The notes below the pieces were generated by a model that saw only the letters and a program-made list of their open reading frames with translations, was not told where the DNA came from and made no database searches. Of a stretch of 64,000 nucleotides of DNA, positions 57,711 through 64,000 are shown in pieces; within the stretch, counting starts at the first letter, position 1, and each line of letters starts with the position of its first letter. This DNA comes from Saprospira grandis str. Lewin. Its GTDB lineage: Bacteria > Bacteroidota > Bacteroidia > Chitinophagales > Saprospiraceae. The translations under genes were made by a program, and so were the position numbers. Where the stretch lies: the NCBI RefSeq assembly GCF_000250635.1, contig NC_016940.1:558001-622000 (forward strand), written 5' to 3'.

Positions 57711-58133
57711 TTAACGCTCCTCCAAGCTTTCTAGCCATTTTAAGGCCTTTTCTCTGCTTTGAAAAAGCTTAGTGGGATACTCTTGGCGGTTAATCGCCAA
57801 AAGAACGCTCCCCATCATCTTGCTAACTAAATTGCTGGCCAACAAAGCAATGCCCGAAGTATAAGGGTCATTGAGTTTGCTTTCTGCTGTTTTCCAAAAA
57901 GCATTGACCTCCTTATCAACATTTGTCAAGTTATCTAAGCGGACCAGCAAGCGAATAGAGCGCCCACTCTCTTTATGATATTTAGCTTGAACCTCTTCTG
58001 TTTTTTTAGCTTCGGCTAAAGTTAGTGGGCTCTTTTTTTCTAGGCCCACAGCAGGTCGAACCTCTAAAATGCCTGCGGGTAACAGCCAAAAATCTAATTG
58101 GCCACAACTATCTATTTTCTTTTCCATTTCCAT
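57711..58133 (-). CDS. STAS/SEC14-like small paralogue 5
   Basis: 140 residues, last of five tandem paralogues. N-terminus KKIDSCGQLDFWLLPAGILEV, then LTLAEAKKTEEVQAKYHKES, IRLLVRLDNLTNVDKEVNAF, and the C-terminal signature YPTKLFQSREKALKWLESLEE. It is the closest relative of paralogue 4 (most residues identical), so this duplication is recent. The STAS-like reading rests on the strand/helix order; no domain database was consulted. An alternative start is two codons in. Confidence 0.75.
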   Translation of the reverse strand: MEMEKKIDSCGQLDFWLLPAGILEVRPAVGLEKKSPLTLAEAKKTEEVQAKYHKESGRSIRLLVRLDNLTNVDKEVNAFWKTAESKLNDPYTSGIALLASNLVSKMMGSVLLAINRQEYPTKLFQSREKALKWLESLEER

Positions 58134-58155
58134 CTAAATTAGAATTGGGGGTAAT

Positions 58156-58572
58156 TTAACATTCCTCCAAGCTTTCTAGCCATTTTAAGGCCTTTTCTCT
58201 GCTTTGAAAAAGCTTAGTCGGATACTCCCTTGGATAAATTGCCAAAAACACTGTCCCCAACATTTTAGCCACTAAATTATTGGCAATCAAAGCTACCCCC
58301 AAAGTATAAGGGTCATTCTCTTTACCTTCAGGCATTTTCCAAAAGGCATTTGCTTCTTTAGTAAGATTGCTCATATTATCTATACGAACCATCAAACGGA
58401 TAGACCGTCCACTTTCTTTATGATATTTTGCTTGAACCTTTTCTATTTTTTTAGCTTCGGCTAAAGTTAGTGGGCTCTTTTTTTCTAAGCCCACAGCAGG
58501 TCGAATATCTAAAATTCCTGCAGGCAAGAGCCAAAAATCTAATTGGCCGAAACTGTCTATTTTCTTTTCCAT
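58156..58572 (-). CDS. STAS/SEC14-like small paralogue 4
   Basis: 138 residues from ATG 58572 (MEKKIDSFGQLDFWLLPAGI). Same plan as its neighbours: first strands, ESGRSIRLMVRIDNMSNLTK, the helix GVALIANNLVAKMLGTVFLA and YPTKLFQSREKALKWLESLE. The ATG is 1 nt after the stop of paralogue 3 (TAAGATG), a tight coupling. Confidence 0.75.
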   Translation of the reverse strand: MEKKIDSFGQLDFWLLPAGILDIRPAVGLEKKSPLTLAEAKKIEKVQAKYHKESGRSIRLMVRIDNMSNLTKEANAFWKMPEGKENDPYTLGVALIANNLVAKMLGTVFLAIYPREYPTKLFQSREKALKWLESLEEC

Positions 58573-58573
58573 C

Positions 58574-58987
58574 TTAGTCCTCCAAACTGAGTAGCCAAGC
58601 AATGGCTTGCTCCTCTGTTTTAAATAGTTTTACTGGATACTTTTGTTGATAAAGCCCCAACAATATATTCCCAGTCATCCGACTAAATAAACTACTTGCT
58701 AAAAGCGCATAGCCCAAAACACATTCCGTTGCTTTTTGACTTTCAGCTGTTTTTCCATATTGTCGAGCTTCTGTACTCAATTTAGACATACTAGCCAAAT
58801 CAGCAAGCATGCGTACTTTTTTGCTGGTCATTTCATAGACCTTTTGCTGAACAGCCAAAGAATGTTTTATCTCTTCTAAGCTTAACTCTTGAGTTTTAGC
58901 TAAGTTTTGAGTTGACTGTACTTTTAAAATCCCATTATCCAACAACCAATATTCTAATTGGCCGAAACTGTCTATTTTCTTTGCCAT
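58574..58987 (-). CDS. STAS/SEC14-like small paralogue 3
   Basis: 137 residues from ATG 58987 (MAKKIDSFGQLEYWLLDNGI). Middle part VYEMTSKKVRMLADLASMSK, then GYALLASSLFSRMTGNILLG and the end YPVKLFKTEEQAIAWLLSLE. It is more A+T-rich than the pair downstream. 51 bp separate it from paralogue 2. Confidence 0.75.
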   Translation of the reverse strand: MAKKIDSFGQLEYWLLDNGILKVQSTQNLAKTQELSLEEIKHSLAVQQKVYEMTSKKVRMLADLASMSKLSTEARQYGKTAESQKATECVLGYALLASSLFSRMTGNILLGLYQQKYPVKLFKTEEQAIAWLLSLED

Positions 58988-59038
58988 AGTTCTAACTAAA
59001 ATCTGGATCAATTTTTCGTATTTAACTCTCCAAGCACG

Positions 59039-59455
59039 CTAAGGCCTTCTAAAAGATAGCAACCACTTCATTGCTTCTTCCCTATCACTAAAAATTCTTA
59101 CAGGGTAATCACTTTTCACAATCCCCACAAGCATATTCCCCAACATTCGGCTAAAGGCATTGCTCACTAATAAGGCATTTGCTAATGTAAAATCATTTAA
59201 TTTCCGCCCCTCTTCTGTCTTTAAAAAGTCCTTAGCAGACTTACTCAATTTAGACATACTCGACATTTCTGCAAGCAGAATAATTTTTTGTTGCTCTTCT
59301 TCAAGCAGACGTTGCTGAACTTCTACCCCATATGCAATTTCTTCCAAAGAAATCTCTTTGCTTTTATTCTTATCTCCAACTGTTCGTATTTCTAAAATAC
59401 CATTATCCAACAGCCAATATTCTAATTGGCCAAATTCGTCTATTTTCTTTGCCAT
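59039..59455 (-). CDS. STAS/SEC14-like small paralogue 2
   Basis: 138 residues from ATG 59455 (MAKKIDEFGQLEYWLLDNGI). RLLEEEQQKIILLAEMSSMS in the middle, ANALLVSNAFSRMLGNMLVG, and the end YPVRIFSDREEAMKWLLSFR. Its start lies 4 bp after the stop of paralogue 1. Confidence 0.75.
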   Translation of the reverse strand: MAKKIDEFGQLEYWLLDNGILEIRTVGDKNKSKEISLEEIAYGVEVQQRLLEEEQQKIILLAEMSSMSKLSKSAKDFLKTEEGRKLNDFTLANALLVSNAFSRMLGNMLVGIVKSDYPVRIFSDREEAMKWLLSFRRP

Positions 59456-59459
59456 AATA

Positions 59460-59876
59460 TTAGCTATAGTCTGGATCAATTTTTTCCCTTTGGCTCTCCA
59501 ACCAATCTAAGGCCTTTTCTCGATTAGAAAAGGCTTTTATGGGGTAAGGAGGCTTATTCATACCTAACATAAAGTTGGCCACAATTCTAGAAATACCCAG
59601 GCCCACTAGTATCGCTGCCGAGCGGCCCATGGGTTTGGGGTCATGAGCAAAATAATCTCGGCCATCTTTGCTAAAGCCCTTAATTTTGCGAATATCAAAA
59701 AGAGCATAAATAGGCTGTTCTTGCGCCTTGGCCATTGCCCGAATTGTCGTTTTAAATTCGGCAGCTTCTACCGCAGAAATCTTAGTGGGGGCGACAACAA
59801 TACTAAACAAACGACGGTCAGCTAAGTAGCTAACCTGCCCAGCAGTCAAGTCAACCTGTTCGTCTTTTGGGTTCAT
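59460..59876 (-). CDS. STAS/SEC14-like small paralogue 1 (most divergent)
   Basis: 138 residues from ATG 59876 (MNPKDEQVDLTAGQVSYLAD). The pattern is the same but the sequence is the least similar: RRLFSIVVAPTKISAVEAAE, then PIYALFDIRKIKGFSKDGRD, where the central strand ending in DIRK is where the others have LVRLDN/LAEMSS. GISRIVANFMLGMNKPPYPI and NREKALDWLESQREKIDPDY close it. It heads the five-gene array. Strand-helix order and the (Y)P-x-K-x-F-x-(N/S)RE-x-A-x-x-WL ending resemble Bacteroidota STAS/SEC14-like (DUF7793-type) proteins. Confidence 0.75.
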   Translation of the reverse strand: MNPKDEQVDLTAGQVSYLADRRLFSIVVAPTKISAVEAAEFKTTIRAMAKAQEQPIYALFDIRKIKGFSKDGRDYFAHDPKPMGRSAAILVGLGISRIVANFMLGMNKPPYPIKAFSNREKALDWLESQREKIDPDYS

Positions 59877-59881
59877 ATTCT

Positions 59882-59913
59882 TTTGTTTATATACAACAAA
59901 ACTAACTATTTTG
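59882..59913 (+). promoter_or_regulatory. Candidate promoter of the membrane protein gene
   Basis: TTTG at 59882-59885 and TATTTTG at 59907-59913 are 21 bp apart, close to the Bacteroidota TTTG/TAnnTTTG layout. The ATG at 59934 is 20 bp further on. The 57-bp space is shared with the divergent paralogue array. Confidence 0.35.
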
Positions 59914-59933
59914 TCGCAAAAAATGACCGCAGT

Positions 59934-60722
59934 ATGCAACTTATACCAAAGCCTGCTCCAATTTTTTCCAACTACTTGCTTTCTATAGGAATTTTGGCCC
60001 TACTCTTGGGCCGTAGCTGGCAGGCCGCTTTTGCCGATTTACCTTGGCGAGCCTTTTTCTGGAATCAAACCATTTGGCAAGCTTTCCTTAGTGAGGAGGA
60101 CTATCTCCTTTTTTTTCAAGAAGATTATATCAACTTTTTTAGTTGGGGAATGGCTATTTTTTGGAGCATTTGCGCCCTGCTCCTCCCCTTCTTTAAACAA
60201 CGATTTTTAGCCTATACCGCCAGCCTGAGCTTGCTTTTTTTGGCCCTACTTTTTGCCCTGAGCAAAAACCTACAAGCTCCCCAATTTTGGGAGTATAGTC
60301 TGCAAGTTTGCTGGCCACTGCTCTTTGTGCTTACTGCTCGCCAAAAGTGGTTGTTATGGGCCACGGGCATCTGCTTTACGGCCCATGCCTGCTATGCCCT
60401 AGGGCTCTACCCTCCCCCTGTCGATTGGCTAAATTACTGCATGAGTTTTCTGCATCTCTCTGCCGCAGCAGCCAAGGATTTTCTATTTTTCATGGGCCTT
60501 TTAGATGTTTTGGCCGTAGCCTTACTCTTTTGGCCCAAAAGCCGAAATCTAGGCCTAATTTATTGCTTTTCTTGGGGACTAATCACCGCCCTTGCTCGCC
60601 CTCTAGCCAATAGCTACGCCTTTTTGGACCTAGGCGATTTCACCCTCTACTTTTCCGAGTTTTTGGTCCGTTTTCCCCACTTTTTAGGCCCACTTTATTT
60701 ACTCCTTTTTGCTAGACGCTAG
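59934..60722 (+). CDS. Polytopic membrane protein, unknown function
   Basis: 262 residues from ATG 59934 (MQLIPKPAPIFSNYLLSIGI). About seven hydrophobic segments (starting near residues 14, 65, 90, 115, 135, 175 and 205). Trp and Phe are frequent: LPWRAFFWNQTIWQAFLSEE, YINFFSWGMAIFWSICALLL. No family is recognised. Pro-rich loop LGLYPPPVDWLNYCMSFLHL. It ends at a class II repeat whose first base is 14 bp away. Confidence 0.75.
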   Translation: MQLIPKPAPIFSNYLLSIGILALLLGRSWQAAFADLPWRAFFWNQTIWQAFLSEEDYLLFFQEDYINFFSWGMAIFWSICALLLPFFKQRFLAYTASLSLLFLALLFALSKNLQAPQFWEYSLQVCWPLLFVLTARQKWLLWATGICFTAHACYALGLYPPPVDWLNYCMSFLHLSAAAAKDFLFFMGLLDVLAVALLFWPKSRNLGLIYCFSWGLITALARPLANSYAFLDLGDFTLYFSEFLVRFPHFLGPLYLLLFARR

Positions 60723-60735
60723 TTTTTTTTGTTTT

Positions 60736-60896
60736 GGGGCTGCCCCGGCCGTTGGCCGGGTCGGGCTGGGTATTCCCGTTGGTCATCGAACTGGCGCCCC
60801 TATAGGGGCTGGTTGTCGCAGCTCGCAAGTCTGCTCGGCCCTTCAGCCCTGCGGGCTTCGGTCTGGCCTTCGGCCACTGCTATCCATCCCTCAGCC
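60736..60896 (+). repeat. Multi-hairpin repeat, class II with the extra module (copy 20)
   Basis: Starts GGGGCTGCCCC and ends CCATCCCTCAGCC. Hairpin 1 is perfect, CCCGGCC-GTT-GGCCGGG. Unlike other class II copies it also contains the module GTATTCCCGTTGGTCATCG, AACTGG, the hairpin GCCCC-TATA-GGGGC and GGTTGTCG seen in the partial class I units. Hairpin 2 is AGCCC-TGC-GGGCT. Confidence 0.9.
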
Positions 60897-60916
60897 AAAA
60901 TGAGTTGAAACAGAAA

Positions 60917-60946
60917 GAGCGCAGCGGCCTGCAGGCCGCTGCGCTC
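60917..60946. terminator. Perfect 30-nt palindrome, possible terminator of the acyltransferase gene
   Basis: GAGCGCAGCGGCCTG / CAGGCCGCTGCGCTC, 15-bp arms with no loop. It lies just after the leftward acyltransferase gene. On that strand it is followed by TTTCTGTTTCAACTC, only weakly T-rich. Confidence 0.6.
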
Positions 60947-60948
60947 CA

Positions 60949-61758
60949 TCAAAAGGGCAGTATTCTTCGCCAAAATTCTTTTTTGGGGTCTATTTTTCGA
61001 TACTCTTGCAGCTCGGCAATTTCTTTTTCTAGGGCCAATTTCACTTGATCGCGCAGGGCCAAAGGCCCTGCCTCTTCGCCCAGCTCGGCAAAGGGACGGC
61101 TATCTATAGGGCGACCAAACTTAAAGTAAAAACGCTGGGGCTTGGGCAAAAAACTAGGCCCCAATCCCTTAACCAAAGGCGGCAATAAGTCTTTGCGCAA
61201 GCGAAAACGCTCCATAATTTGGCCCAAAGGCGTTTGCAAAAGCTCCTCTCGGTCCAAAACAATATCATAGCATTCTTCTGCCCCCACCGTGGCCAAAGGC
61301 ACAATGGGACAGCCAGCAGCTATCGCCAAACGGGCAAACCCCAAATGGTTGCGCCACAATAACTGATAGGCCTCGCCCTTTTGCTTGAAGGCCTCTCTGG
61401 CGCCACCAGGATAAACCAAAAGATACTGCTTTTGCCGCATTAGGGCTAGGGCATTTTCTGGCGTTCCCTCTACCTCGCCCAAACGAGCCAAAAAATCTCT
61501 GAGCAATGGGAGCTTAAAATGAGCATGATCCACCAAAATACGCAGAAAAATATCATGCTCCTGATAAAGATGTAAGGCCAATAAAGGCACATCCAATCCC
61601 CCCATCAAGCTGTGGTTACCCACAAATAATACTGGCCCATCTTTAGGAATATTGTAGGTAGATAAATAGACGGGCTCCGTCAACCAGTTCCAAGGCTGTA
61701 ACAAACGCTCCATCCAGCGGATTTGTGCCTCATTAGGTGGGGGTAAATCGTAATTCAT
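60949..61758 (-). CDS. PlsC-like lysophospholipid acyltransferase
   Basis: 269 residues. It probably acylates a lysophospholipid or similar acceptor at the inner membrane. Motif I reads GPVLFVGNHSLMGGLDVPLL: His49 and Asp56 with six residues between, not the usual four of PlsC. Later blocks: LGEVEGTPENALALMRQKQY, the VYPGGAREAFKQ block (motif III, usually FPEGxR), and the GCPIVPLATVGAEECYD block (motif IV). The spacing and YPGGARE fit the acyltransferases related to plant phytyl ester synthase and bacterial lipid acyltransferases. Probably a soluble or peripheral protein: no membrane helix. Confidence 0.82.
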   Translation of the reverse strand: MNYDLPPPNEAQIRWMERLLQPWNWLTEPVYLSTYNIPKDGPVLFVGNHSLMGGLDVPLLALHLYQEHDIFLRILVDHAHFKLPLLRDFLARLGEVEGTPENALALMRQKQYLLVYPGGAREAFKQKGEAYQLLWRNHLGFARLAIAAGCPIVPLATVGAEECYDIVLDREELLQTPLGQIMERFRLRKDLLPPLVKGLGPSFLPKPQRFYFKFGRPIDSRPFAELGEEAGPLALRDQVKLALEKEIAELQEYRKIDPKKEFWRRILPF

Positions 61759-61794
61759 ACGCTTTTTTGGATCTAAAGGGCGGCGAAGCCGCCC

Positions 61795-61917
61795 GGCCTA
61801 GCGATGTGGAGGGGGGGCCGAAGGCCAGACCGAGGCGGCTTTGCCGCCAAAGGGCCGAGCGAACAGCGAGCCCCGAAACGTAGCGCCGCAAGGCCGTTAG
61901 GCCGCAGCGGAGGCCCC
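61795..61917 (-). repeat. Multi-hairpin repeat, class I (copy 21)
   Basis: From GGCCTAGCGATGTG to GCGGAGGCCCC. Hairpin 2 is GGCGGC-AAA-GCCGCC. Outer hairpin GGGCGGC-GAA-GCCGCCC (61778-61794) touches its end. The last bases of this copy (CCTA) reach the stop codon of the hydrolase gene. Confidence 0.9.
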
Positions 61918-62618
61918 TACTTCATAGAAGAAAAAGGCAACGCTTTTTGGCCCATTAAACTGGCTAGTTCTTGGTTGATAATCTGCGCCAACTCATCGGC
62001 TCGGTCCATAATCATATAATGATTGCCGCCCTTAATAAAATGACTGGCCTTGACCATATAAGCCGGAAAAATCTCGTCTCGGCTACCGTGAATATGCACA
62101 TAATTATCGGGAATCAAATCATTTTGCCAATTGGCAGCCGCATATTGAGCCCAGGCAATATGCTGAGGGTCGGCCGAATCAATCATGGCTTTAATGTGCT
62201 CTCTGCCGTCAGAATTGGTCACGCCCATCATCCAAGTAACAGGTTTTACGGTAGAACGGAGCAACCAAGCCGGCAAACGAACCTTATCGAGCGGCAGCCG
62301 ACGGGCCAGTTTAATTTGCCAGGGCATTTCGGCCGGATGTTTTACGGTAGAAATGAGAAACACCTTGGTAAAAGGACGCAATTTAGAGAGCTCAACAGAA
62401 ATCATCCCGCCTAATGACATGCCGATAATCACCGCATCCTCTTCTTTTTGGGCCTCAATGGTTTTGTAGAGTCGCTGGGCGTATTCTTCCATAGACTCCT
62501 TGAGGTGCTGAGGGGGCAAATGCTCCAAATACTCAATATTTTGACTGAGTAATTTTGGGGCCAGATTTTCAAACATTCGATAATCATTGGCTAGGCCTGG
62601 AACGCAATATATTTTCAT
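61917..62618 (-). CDS. Alpha/beta hydrolase
   Basis: 233 residues. The nucleophile elbow is G66-M-S68-L-G in VIIGMSLGGMISVELSK. The N-terminal strand ends YCVPGLANDYRMF, where the oxyanion-hole loop lies. The acid Asp is likely in HGSRDEIFP, and the His in KGGNHYMIMDRAD. The order and length fit a carboxylesterase or thioesterase-like enzyme of unknown substrate. The terminal MKIYCVPGLANDYRMFE is normal for the family. The repeat copy 21 begins at its stop codon. Confidence 0.87.
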   Translation of the reverse strand: MKIYCVPGLANDYRMFENLAPKLLSQNIEYLEHLPPQHLKESMEEYAQRLYKTIEAQKEEDAVIIGMSLGGMISVELSKLRPFTKVFLISTVKHPAEMPWQIKLARRLPLDKVRLPAWLLRSTVKPVTWMMGVTNSDGREHIKAMIDSADPQHIAWAQYAAANWQNDLIPDNYVHIHGSRDEIFPAYMVKASHFIKGGNHYMIMDRADELAQIINQELASLMGQKALPFSSMK

Positions 62619-62708
62619 AAGTTAGCTAGTTTGGTGGGGCCTAGGGAATCGGGGGGATGTTAACTTAATGTAAACTCAAAGATGCAATTTAGTTCTTAAA
62701 TATCAAAA

Positions 62709-64000
62709 TTAGCCTTTTTGTTTGCACCAAGCCGCAAATTCGCTCGGACTAAAACAGTTGATACAGGCCGATTTTGGCAACAATCCTTTTCGGGCCATTT
62801 GCAAACCATAACGAATATGATCTAGGCCACTGAGTTGGTGTGCATCGGTGTTAATGGCCAATTTTACGCCTTTTTCTAAGGCATAGGGTATCCATTGATG
62901 ATCCAAATCTAAGCGCAAGGGATTGGCATTGATTTCTATGGCTACATTATATTTTGCACAGGCTTCTATCAACAAAGCATGATCTACAGGATAAGCCGGA
63001 CGAGAAAGTAGCAAGCGGCCCGTAGGATGGCCCAACATATGGGTGTAAGGGTTGGCAATGGCCTTGAGCAAACGCTCCATCGCCTTTTCTTTGCTCATTT
63101 TTAAATGGCTATGCACCGAGGCGATGATAAAATCAAAGCCCGCCAATATATCGGCCTCATAATCTAGACTGCCATCATATTTAATATCCGATTCGATGCC
63201 TTTATAGATATGAAAATCCGAAAAATTGGCATTTAGTTCATCAATTTCCTTCCATTGGGCCTTTACTCTTTCGGGCTTGAGGCCATTGGCATAAAAAGCA
63301 GATGGAGAGTGGTCCGTAATGCCCATATAAGCATAGCCTAGACTGCGAATATGCTCCGCCATTTCGCTCAAGCTATTGGCCCCATCGCTATAGGTAGAGT
63401 GCAGGTGCAACATCCCTTGGATGTCGCTTTGCTCAATCGCAGGCGGAATTTTTCCCGCCTTGGCCCGCCAATAAATTTTAGATACATCTCTTTGGCTAGG
63501 CCAGATAAAAGGTAGCTCTAGTTTTTCAAAAATGGCGGGTTCAGAAAGGCCTACACAAGCCTCCAAATCTTCTTGTTCTCTAAGAGTTCTAAAAAAATCA
63601 ACCCCTCCTGTAGATTGTAAAAGCCCCAAGCCAAAGCGCTCTTTAGAGCAGGGATGAAAGCGCAGCAAAATATTACTTTCCTTAGAATGTGCCTGCCAAT
63701 AAGAGGGCAAATTGGGTTCTTTAGGGGCCAAATCATCAAAAAGTTGGGCGGCGGCTAGCTGCGCCCCATCAAAGTCGGCAATAAGAAAATCTAATGCATC
63801 TACCACAGGCATTTCACGGCGAAAAGGCCCCGTCAAAGCTACATTTTCGGCCCCAAAAACCTCTTGGAGGTCCAACAATACATCTTCGGCCTCATCGGCT
63901 ACTTCGGCCCAACGGTGTTGGTCCAAACTCCGAAAATAATACTGTAGTTGCGCAGCAATATTCTGCTGCGATTTCTCGCCAAACCCCTTCAGACTAAGCA
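62709..64000 (-). CDS. PolX-type DNA polymerase/PHP protein, partial at its N-terminus
   Basis: The frame is open to the right edge (430 residues visible); a start at 63926 is only an internal TTG. Upstream residues, LSLKGFGEKSQQNIAAQLQY, are a helix-hairpin-helix motif, so the gene continues beyond the window. The polymerase part follows (VALTGPFRREMPVVDALDFL and the KERFGLGLLQSTGGVDFFRT region). Then the PHP domain: DIQGMLHLHSTYSDGANSLS, YMGITDHSPSAFYANG, KGIESDIKYDGSLDYEADIL, FDFIIASVHSHLKM, HMLGHPTGRLL, VAIEINANPLRLDLDHQWIP and LAINTDAHQLSGLDHI, with the metal-binding His/Asp/Glu residues present. PHP is the 3'-5' exonuclease or repair nuclease of bacterial PolX. Confidence 0.88.
   Translation of the reverse strand, partial: LSLKGFGEKSQQNIAAQLQYYFRSLDQHRWAEVADEAEDVLLDLQEVFGAENVALTGPFRREMPVVDALDFLIADFDGAQLAAAQLFDDLAPKEPNLPSYWQAHSKESNILLRFHPCSKERFGLGLLQSTGGVDFFRTLREQEDLEACVGLSEPAIFEKLELPFIWPSQRDVSKIYWRAKAGKIPPAIEQSDIQGMLHLHSTYSDGANSLSEMAEHIRSLGYAYMGITDHSPSAFYANGLKPERVKAQWKEIDELNANFSDFHIYKGIESDIKYDGSLDYEADILAGFDFIIASVHSHLKMSKEKAMERLLKAIANPYTHMLGHPTGRLLLSRPAYPVDHALLIEACAKYNVAIEINANPLRLDLDHQWIPYALEKGVKLAINTDAHQLSGLDHIRYGLQMARKGLLPKSACINCFSPSEFAAWCKQKG

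Noticed and set aside
912-61917. Insertion sequences or a transposase driving the repeat
   Set aside because: No transposase, RAYT/Y1 gene, reverse transcriptase or integrase is encoded in this window, and no target-site duplication around copies was evident by eye. A driver elsewhere in the genome cannot be excluded.
1-64000. tRNA, rRNA or riboswitch
   Set aside because: No cloverleaf with a GTTCRA-type arm and no known riboswitch core was recognised between the genes; the structured spots seen are terminators and the repeats listed.

Overview
The window is a piece of a Bacteroidota chromosome, most likely a Saprospira-like member of the Saprospiraceae. This is inferred from gene content, not from a search. 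The evidence includes a type IX secretion sorting domain on a secreted esterase, a TonB receptor with a carboxypeptidase-regulatory N-terminus, glutamine synthetase III, a YbjN/PspA pair, a DUF420/SCO-like cytochrome oxidase assembly cluster, TAnnTTTG-type promoter candidates and many TAATG/TGATG gene overlaps. No rRNA, tRNA, insertion sequence, phage or CRISPR array was seen. About 50 genes can be supported; most are housekeeping or of unknown function.

Layout. 1-8.1 kb: a DoxX-like gene running off the left edge with a Crp/Fnr regulator, map, an aminotransferase, pckA, and a leftward operon mce - TauE/SafE permease - two membrane proteins. 8.1-16 kb: a TlpA-type thioredoxin protein, a Fic gene lying between two copies of one terminator, a small HTH-like protein, and an operon SH3 protein - ribF - glycosyltransferase. 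16-32 kb: a TonB receptor, a three-gene operon with two Cys-rich paralogues, a globin-STAS sensor, pspA/ybjN, clpC, STAS + rnz, glnN, a small HsdR-N protein and a sugar-isomerase-like protein. 32-46 kb: the oxidase assembly cluster, a 740-residue secreted protein of unknown function, a barrel protein, a GAF/ATPase protein without its phospho-acceptor His, a PorE-like TPR/PD40/SPOR protein, a CoA transferase + TPR pair and a TMEM43 protein. 46-64 kb: a T9SS esterase, a barrel protein, NifU, a lipoprotein, serA, a five-PAS kinase with its NarL-type regulator, TPR + TlpA lipoprotein, five tandem paralogues of about 138 residues, a membrane protein, an acyltransferase, an alpha/beta hydrolase and the C-terminal part of PolX.

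The most striking feature is not a gene. Twenty-one intergenic loci (24 units; about one per 3 kb, both orientations) carry a GC-rich repeat of roughly 115-160 nt built of several hairpins. Its two ends are complementary and fall into classes that change together: GGCCT/AGGCC, GGCTG/CAGCC, GGCTT/AAGCC and GGCCC/GGGCC. An internal hairpin has a different sequence in nearly every copy yet remains self-complementary in all 21 full units, 20 of them without mismatch. This pattern of compensatory change points to a structured, probably mobile, RNA or DNA element. A second family of short palindromes (core GGGTTTCAACCC) forms about 70-nt modules, one of which sits inside a copy of the first family. 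Two tandem arrays (42 bp = 2 x 21, and 22 bp) lie in front of map and of the T9SS esterase.

The GC-rich repeat is open in many reading frames. It creates false ORFs and false N-terminal extensions, so starts were moved inward for several genes (aminotransferase, SH3 protein, the 740-aa protein). Coordinates are from direct reading; domain names are by recognition and not database-verified.
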